This document shows, one piece after another, positions 13,601 to 23,112 of a DNA stretch of 64,000 nt. Under the pieces are notes generated by a model. That model saw only the letters and a list, made by a program, of their open reading frames with translations. It was not told the origin of the DNA and searched no databases. A program made the position numbers and the translations under genes. Numbering within the stretch: position 1 is the stretch's first letter; every line of letters starts with the position of its first letter. This stretch comes from Fasciolopsis buskii (Eukaryota; Platyhelminthes; Trematoda; Plagiorchiida; Fasciolidae): positions 38,961-102,960 of the forward strand of contig LUCM01010142.1 of NCBI GenBank assembly GCA_008360955.1, in the 5' to 3' direction.

Positions 13601-16600
13601 AGAGGAATTAGTATGCCAACCATGACATTCAAACTGTCGGTGGGCCTTATTGTTAGCCCATTCTCTAGCGCTCGAGACGGGGCACGCTAACGGATGGAGC
13701 CATTTCCCACCACCACTGGCTTTGTACTTATCAGACCTTAACTCTTTGTTGGAGTGACTGATTAGGTATTTTCGTTTTGCTTCGGTTTCAGATTGTCTCG
13801 CTGATATTGGCGCACCCTGAGACCGCTGAGCTGGGGGGGGGAGGGAATCTGTGGTCATGCTGACAAAACGTGTATTCACCATAGGATGAAGCTACGATGC
13901 GGTGCCCAAAGGGTAAAGCCGCTTTGTTTCGTTCCGAAGTGTCATGTGACAATGAGGACGTGTCAAGTCTGACAAACAGGCCGGTCTGACTAGCCCAGCT
14001 GCATTTAGGTGAATAACGCATAAGCTAAAGACCTTGTCGAATGCAAGCCAGGAACTAGGATGTGGGACCACCGCTCCTACCTGAGAGCCAGCTAACCGAA
14101 AGTACGACAAAACCATTTCACTCAGCTTACTCACCTGCACGTGGCATTGAGAGGAACTTTTCCAAACGACATGTGTTTAACAAAACTCGCAATTATTCAG
14201 TGTTTGATTAGCGAGAGTAGGGGCACTTTTTCGGTGCTCTGTATAACCATTTATTGCTCGCGCTGCGTCTATTTATTGATATTCTTTACGTCGACGGCGC
14301 TGATGACTGTACAGTTAAAGAACTTGAAGTTCACTCATCCGGTAATAAAGTCAATCAAACTAACAATTTTATTGACGAGACAAGGTCCGTGGTTCTATTT
14401 TTAATATCAGTTAGTTACATTTTATAAAATTCGGTGCATTTTACTAACCTCACGATACCAGCTTGACGGAAATCTGTTGCTGAATAATCCATTCTCTTTG
14501 ATTCGTGGTTGTTTCTTCTCGTTCGCCTTCTCGTCCCCGCTGCGAACTTGGTTTTCAATCGAAAGAGTCACGAAAAATTGCTAGATGAGAAGCAGTTGCT
14601 CATACGTCAGTTGGAAGGGAAATCCAAAGGTTTGAGCGGTATAATGGACCAAATGCGTGAACGGTAAGTTCCGGGACGTACATTTTTTCGTATTCCACTC
14701 TATCGCAAGGAGGAGGGGGAACCTCACATATACTGTTTATTCCCACGGCCAGTAGATAAGAGAATCATATAGACATACTGGGTTAACGCACTGACTGAAA
14801 TAAAGAATTTCGAAGTAGAAATACTGAATCGCATCATCCTGATTTATATCAGGACTGGTACGTAAAGCGGTGGCACCGAATCGCTTCCTCAGATAGGCAT
14901 TCGTCGATTAGGATATTGTATTCTTCAATCGTACAAGCCATTTCGTACCGTCGATTGCATCCTTGCTGTATGGTTCCACAGCTTAAATCTGATCAGTAAA
15001 TAGCAGAATGCGTTGGAATCAGTATGTTGTTCGAAGAGATTTGTCGGACGCACGCACTTTCTCCATCCTATATCGTTCTTGTTGATCTGATTTGATCGTC
15101 ATGGTGCCGACATGCACGAGGGTTGGCAGTCCTTCAGTTTGGAAGGCGGTCTACCTATGATTCATCTTGCGTAAACTGTCGTTGTGGAAAATTACTTTCC
15201 TAGTTGTGTTCATCGACACCAAGACGAATCGGGAAAATTTGGTCCACTTATTCATATACAGTTTACAGTTTATTTCTGTTCTGGTCGCATTCTTAAAGCT
15301 GATTGCGCTATCGGAGGACTTTCCGCTCATTTAAGCTACACAATCCCTATTTAACTACTAGTATACCTATCAGTAAGTGGATCAACGAAAATCCACCCAG
15401 CACATGAGCGTCTAGCGGTTTTCGCCAGTCTTGTATGCTGGCATGATTTCCGTACCATTTTTATCAATCACCCGAGAAATCAGATATTGTAGCCTCTGAA
15501 GCACCATAAATTTTCTCACACAGCGGAGAATGTGAGGGCTCATAGATCTTGATCGATGGCCGGTGATGTGGAGGTGGGGAATAGAAGGGTTACAATGTGT
15601 TGTGAACTCTACACATTGTTTCTTTTTCTCTTTATTTTTCGCCTATGGCTTTCATCATTCGCCGTGATGCCGATGGCGCCCTATTCAGGTCTGCGCAAAA
15701 TGTATATGGAAGTGCTAGTATATGTTCAGTAATGACCTGATGTAATCAGTCGTTTTCGAGCGGAAACTTCCTGCGTACTCAAGCTACAACCGATGTCCTA
15801 TTCTTTAAAATGGCGATTGGCTAACCAAGTGTTAGTAGCATCGGTGCTTACGATCATCTGGAACATTGACTGAACTTGAAAAGTGATCCATCTTGCTTAA
15901 AAATCGCACGCCTACCACGGGTGGCCCCATTTGATCACCCTTACAACTACTATTGAGTATCTATGTTGAAAACTAATGGGAGTGGTAAAGTGACAGCATA
16001 AATAGTTAGACCATGTTGGTCTTCTAAAAGACTGGTTTATCGCTATGTGGTTCCAACAACATCCACAGACCGTTCTCTGATCGAAATTTGCGTTATCTTT
16101 GGCACTGAACTGAATGCTCAGAAAGTGTTTGGCTAACTAAATGTCACACAGAACACCCTTGTGACTGAAACCATTTCTTACCTCAGCCGGCTATAAAGCT
16201 CCACAATAGAACAAGTCAGGTCCTCTATTTCCGCTTTACTCAGTGATTATCTGTCACAGTCATCAGGTCATCGAGTTCGTCGTTGAATAGGCATCTTATC
16301 TTTTGTGCTTTATGTCTTTTAGTAATAAGTTGAAAAGTTACATCATTTTCTTGACGAGGATCGCAGCCAACAGAGAATCGGGAAGTGAAGAAGTAGACCA
16401 TTATGTCTTATTAACAGATCAATCACCCGAGATATCCAGCTCCTCAACGGCGTATTGCTTAATTATCCTGAGATAGAACTTCTCAGCACTTACGATCACC
16501 GAAAATCTTCGCGAAACATGCATACTACACAGGCCGAGGTTTTTCCTTCCACCTTCAGTCCTCTGGCTCTAAAAGAAACAAGTAGATCTAATTTCCAAAC

Positions 16601-19600
16601 TCCCTATAGGTACATCACGTTTTTTATGCATTTCCGGTTGTCATTAGCGTCCAACATAGTGTGCAGCTTTACTGTTCTATTTGATTCAATATAGGCGCAG
16701 CACACAAATTTAACAGTAAAAAAACATTTGCCGATTGTAATACATCCCGTTACTTGACGTAATGCACCCTTGATTTCTGAATATTAGAAATGTTTTAACT
16801 TGGATCCCTAGCGAGATCCTTAGTTAAATATTGCGGATAGCTTCTGCTATGGTCGATGACCATTCTAGGGTTTTTGGTGCCGCAGATTCCATTCCTGCTA
16901 TTAATTTTCCAGAAGAACCTGTCCACTTCTCAATATTTCGAAATCAACGTTATTTTAAATATTGCGCGGTTGAATATTTTTATATGTTCGCGAAATGATT
17001 CATAAAAGCCCGTTCTGTAATTGGCTAGTCCACACATCGATCAAGGCCACCCAACAAAACTATATAAACGGTAGAGCTCACTTGAATTCTGACTTGTGTT
17101 GGTGGGTCACCAATAAACGCGCGGCAGTACTCTGTGTTCGTCTTTTCTCTTCCGCTAGCGGGCTGGGCTAGTTGTTCGTATTTCACGCCGCTTGCTGTTC
17201 TGTGTGACTGCTCACTCAAGGAAGCAGCAGTTCCGTCCCATTCGTTGTGCGACCACGGGTTTTGAGTCTTGAGCTCGAACTTTTGTGTCTCCAACCTCTG
17301 TGTTTGTTCGTGTCCTACTAGAACACAGGTTGTGTGCTCCTGTGATATCGTGCGCCGCGAGTACTTGTGTCTTGGGCTTCAGTGTGTGCATGGACCAACC
17401 AAACTCGGCAACGTAAAAGGTTTACATTACGTTTGTTGCTAAAGTAAGTGCTCGAACACGCCATGTTCCTATGCCAGGCAAATTTGCTGCCGTCGAAGCA
17501 TGTTCTCTTATTCTACCTCTGGCACCGTTCTTGGGATCGATTCACATACTGATTGGACCCGGTACTTCATCTCAGCCTGGGTCGCCGGCCTGTCGCCGTA
17601 AATTTTTTCTTTTAACATAACCCTAGAGAAAATATCCCTTGAAGTGGAGTCTGGAGACCGTGGTATTGATCCTTTTAAGCTCGTCTACTTCAAACGGAAC
17701 TGTTCGTGCGACCATTTGGTTACAGCAGGTGCAGTACGGGCGGATACGCTATCCTGTTTTAATAATGTCCTCCATAAGTTTGGCACAAGTAAAGCTTCCA
17801 AATAGCCAGAAAGCGTTTGCTTTATCGCATGCCTATACGGGGTTACATTACCTTTGTCTGGAGACGAAACAGGACCAACCAGTCGTGGACCATGAGTTCC
17901 GCAGCAGACGTTAACTTTCCCATCACCTAGTCTCTTAATTTCCTAGTAGTCAAGGCAGTTTGTTCTGTGCCAACTCCGATCGTGTTGATTTCTCCCAACG
18001 TTATACAAGTAGAATGTCAATTGATCTGGAAAAAATGGTCTCGTTGCAGTGTCGTTCGGGTTGATAGTTGGTGGAGGGACCAATCACCACTTCACGCCCC
18101 AGACGTAATCTCTGGAAAATAAGGTTTGAACTGGATGTCATTTATAGCTCCGGTAGCCTTGCTCCATCATGATTCTAAACGCAGACGTCTTTGAGATTCC
18201 CGGTCTGTTGGAGGCTGCTCTAATAGAAGTATTAGGTTGATGGTTGGTGATGGTTTATAGGTCTCACCGTCACTGAAAGGTCACGTCGGGCTCATGAACA
18301 GACAGTTCGCTTTCTACGCCGTCGTTCACACAGGGCTTGCCGTGAGTTTTTAAATTTGGTTTAAGAGCAAGAGGATAATCGGCCGGTGAATTATGATACC
18401 GTTTATTACCGTCAAATTTCGTAGGTATAGTTGATTTCATGCGAAGTGCAAGAAGCGAGGAAAAAACGGGTCAGTTCTGCTTGTTAATTTGCATTTGGAA
18501 ATTGGATCGCGTCCGGAGCGTGTAAGCGGTTTGTTTGCAGAATGTTTGACATCAGAACCGTGACGAAAAAAAGTTAACAATGAGATCAAAAAAGAAAAAA
18601 GAAGTACTGTGCAGTTCATACGTAATTGTCCCACCAGTCCCCGCCTCCACACCATCGGTTATCCATAGAAATCCATGGTTCCTCGATGGATTTAGTAATA
18701 CTCAATCGCCCAAAACAACGTAGAGAGTTGACTTTCTTGAGCCATTGGTCACATGATCTAATCTATAGGGCATTTTTACGATTAAAGGTTTCATAACCCA
18801 CTGAAAGCCAGAAACTGATTGATCAGTTCAAGTATCTTCAGGCGAGATCAGACATCATAGGTGCCTAGTAAACCCCTTCGCCACGGGCGCCGGTGAGCAC
18901 AGCCGTACGCTTCGTATGCTACCCGTGGTTCGTTTAGGATAACGGTTTAACTATCTCTTCTAGATTGACTACCAAATATAAGCCAACCTGATGAAGAACG
19001 CTGAGTATTCGCCTTCGTCTTCACACTTTAGTGAGAACGCCGTCTGCCCGAAGGCAGTGCGTAGGACTTCTTCGCCAGAGGCTACTCGAGATGCAGATCA
19101 TTTCGGGGGCATTGAAGACGAGCAATCAACTGGAAGGCCGAGGCGTCCACTTTAGACCATGCTGAGGTGTTTGGAGACACTGCAAGGTCAACTGATCGAC
19201 CATTGCACGCGTAACGATCGCTCACAGCTTTATTTCGGGCCACTCTGTGGATAAACTGCAATGCAGCCCTGTGATCGATATCGAACACACCGGAGTGGCG
19301 CGACAGCTCAGATGGTTGTTTTGCGGCATGATTGGTTTCCGGGCCTATCTGCTAAACGAGTCCGATAAGATTTATAGATTAAACCCATTTCTGAGAGTCC
19401 ATACATGACTTCTCCATGGTCTCTTGCTTTTTAGGTGGCATTGGCGTTCATTCATAGCTTTAAGGCGGTTTTATCTCAGTGCGACACTGTGGGTCATGGG
19501 TAAGTACGGCTGGTTTTGATTAGATTGAAAAATAAACGTTTCCGGTCGTAATATATTTAGGAGAGTACTATTTTAGCGAACGGTATGTACCTTTCGAAAC

Positions 19601-22600
19601 GGTTCCTTTATTCCATGTCTGTCACCGGAAGACGTGGCGAGAGGTTGTCCACCTATCTGCGAAAATTAGGCAAGTGATCAAATAACGAAATTAGACCGGA
19701 GATTTTGCTTCAAGATGATGATCTTTTGTTTTATTACGGAACTTATGAGCCTTCCCCTTCTGAAGCAGGTTGCTTTTAGTACGCTTGAAGAAACGGTCGG
19801 TTATGCAACCTTTGTGTTTCGAACTGGAGAGCACCCAACCCGCACACCCGACGAACACTGGCGCTTTTGTAATCAGCTCTTGCTTTTCAGTTCTTGTACA
19901 CTCGTTTCTGATTTCCTGGAATTTATGTGATTCTTCTCCCTTCAGAATTTGTTCGGGGTACTGTCTTCTTAATGTGATCGCTTCTCTGTCCGTTTGGCTA
20001 GTCGTCTTACCAGTTACTAATGGCTGCTGTCTGGCATCCTCTGCTTGTGAAGTGCGATCAACGGTTTTGGTATTTTTGATAATAGCAACAGTATCCTTCC
20101 ATTTCCTGTTGACGTACCGCCCCTCATTTGCCGATTATTGGTTGTTCAAAATGAAATTCAATCACCGACCGTGGTTCGAACTCCTTAGCCGAAAAACCAT
20201 CATCCAAATTTTTTTAACCTGGAGATCCATCTTCAGTCCGCTTCCACGATCCAATTCTTTGATTCCCGTGAAAAGTTTGCTCACCATGATTCATTTTAAC
20301 TCATGGGATTGCATCACTATTTGTTTTCAAGTGTACGTCACATTTTGTGTTCAGAGTTGTAAGCAGAGACTTTGTCTACTAAGGAAACGCCGTTTGGCAC
20401 GTTAACAATAAGTTTACAGCATTGTCATTATCGACTTTATCATTATCTTTATATTAGTAAAAGCAGAGGAAGTTATGCTCGTCAACAGAACCTGACATTC
20501 TCTCTTGCCACTCTCTATAGAGTGTCCAATCTGACTAATGAGAAGACTTCTTCGGAACGTGTGATCGGACAACTTAGAATGCAGTTAGAAGAGTTGCAGC
20601 AACGTATCACCAAACAAGATGAAGTTATACAATCCCAGAAAGATATGTGCAGCCGGTTGGAATCGCGACTGTCCAACCAATCAACTGAACTGACACGACT
20701 GCGAGCCACCGAGACTCAGTTGAGCACGTACAAAGAGGTAAATCAAGTTCTTTCAGACCAGTTTTTATTTCGCACAGACTTTTCTGATATTGATAAAATG
20801 TTGTCTCATTTTCTGCTTGATGACTTACGATTCTAACTTCATCAAACTTGGACCAACTCCGGTACGACCGACATGAAACTGTCGTCCTCAGTCTCTGTAT
20901 TCTATCCATTCTAGTGCTGCTGTAGTCGAGTTTGATAACATTGTGTGAAATAGATAAATCGGCGAAGAAATGAAACCGTTGAAACAACAAAAGTGATTCA
21001 ATATACTTCGTCTTCTCTGTCGCCCCCTGCTGTCGATAAAACTATTCAGTGCTGTCTATGGGAAAGCTGACTTTTGCTAGCGTTGTGCTCGCGAACTTCT
21101 GGATTCGTAAGGATACACGGTGAACTGTTAAGTTNNNNNNNNNNNNNNNNNNNNNNNNNNNNNNNNNNNNNNNNNNNNNNNNNNNNNNNNNNNNNNNNNN
21201 NNNNNNNNNNNNNNNNNNNNNNNNNNNNNNNNNNNNNNNNNNNNNNNNNNNNNNNNNNNNNNNNNNNNNNNNNNNNNNNNNNNNNNNNNNNNNNNNNNNN
21301 NNNNNNNNNNNNNNNNNNNNNNNNNNNNNNNNNNNNNNNNNNNNNNNNNNNNNNNNNNNNNNNNNNNNNNNNNNNNNNNNNNNNNNNNNNNNNNNNNNNN
21401 NNNNNNNNNNNNNNNNNNNNNNNNNNNNNNNNNNNNNNNNNNNNNNNNNNNNNNNNNNNNNNNNNNNNNNNNNNNNNNNNNNNNNNNNNNNNNNNNNNNN
21501 NNNNNNNNNNNNNNNNNNNNNNNNNNNNNNNNNNNNNNNNNNNNNNNNNNNNNNNNNNNNNNNNNNNNNNNNNNNNNNNNNNNNNNNNNNNNNNNNNNNN
21601 NNNNNNNNNNNNNNNNNNNNNNNNNNNNNNNNNNNNNNNNNNNNNNNNNNNNNNNNNNNNNNNNNNNNNNNNNNNNNNNNNNNNNNNNNNNNNNNNNNNN
21701 NNNNNNNNNNNNNNNNNNNNNNNNNNNNNNNNNNNNNNNNNNNNNNNNNNNNNNNNNNNNNNNNNNNNNNNNNNNNNNNNNNNNNNNNNNNNNNNNNNNN
21801 NNNNNNNNNNNNNNNNNNNNNNNNNNNNNNNNNNNNNNNNNNNNNNNNNNNNNNNNNNNNNNNNNNNNNNNNNNNNNNNNNNNNNNNNNNNNNNNNNNNN
21901 NNNNNNNNNNNNNNNNNNNNNNNNNNNNNNNNNNNNNNNNNNNNNNNNNNNNNNNNNNNNNNNNNNNNNNNNNNNNNNNNNNNNNNNNNNNNNNNNNNNN
22001 NNNNNNNNNNNNNNNNNNNNGAACTGCTGCTTCCTTGAGTGAGCAGTCACACAGAACAGCAAGCGGCGTGAAATACGAACAACTAGCCCAGCCCGCTAGC
22101 GGAAGAGAAAAGACGAACACAGAGTACTGCCGCGCGTTTATTGGTGACCCACCAACACAAGTCAGAATTCAAGTGAGCTCTACCGTTTATATAGTTTTGT
22201 TGGGTGGCCTTGATCGATGTGTGGACTAGCCAATTACAGAACGGGCTTTTATGAATCATTTCGCGAACATATAAAAATATTCAACCGCGCAATATTTAAA
22301 ATAACGTTGATTTCGAAATATTGAGAAGTGGACAGGTTCTTCTGGAAAATTAATAACAGGAATGGAATCTGCGGCACCAAAAACCCTAGAATGGTCATCA
22401 ACCATAACAGTTTCCCACTCCTGCAGGTCCGCTACCTGTCCAGCATTCATATTTCTTCTGTCTATCGTAAAATGTAACTCGTCTAGGAAGCCAACATTGA
22501 ACGGGCTTGCTCTGTTGCTTAATGCTGAGTGAAGATACCGATGATGATTCCAGTTCAACTTGATGTTCTACAAGCAATAAATGGCTTAATTTCACTCAGA

Positions 22601-23065
22601 ATTTATAAACAAAAGCAGAACGAATTGTGAATGATATAATATTAATAACACATCGTTGTTGGTAGATGTAATTTGCCAACGTTTCGACTGCCGTGGATAG
22701 TCTTTCTCACGGCAAGTTTTACAATTCTTGTAAAACCCATGGCAGAGTATTTTCCAAATCGGTCGCAGCTATCTAATTCCTAACCTTCACATAGCTCGCG
22801 CTACCATTCCATCCAGTCATTATGATAGTACGCAAACATCGATGATCGAGACTTCATGTTTCACAAATACACGTTAAAGCTGAGCACACTACGGCATAGT
22901 ACACACGACCCCTCAACGTCACGAAAATATCAGGTAGACATTGCAATTATTTCAGTCGACCATATGGTGCTCAAACCTTGAATGTGCTCATGTTCATCTC
23001 TGATGTGATGCTTCCATCGTTAGTCAAGTTGCCGGTGGGCCGCGCGAATGTGTCTGCCCTCTCTT

Positions 23066-23112
<47 letters not shown>

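Noticed and set aside
19770..20405. Plus-strand frame of 211 codons, the longest gap-free one
   Set aside because: It lies in T-rich intron sequence of RUFY and has low-complexity hydrophobic content, no recognisable domain, no orthologous look and no splice sites that fit the RUFY exons.
21046..22120. Three open frames of 322-338 codons
   Set aside because: They exist only because the 886-base assembly gap has no stops.
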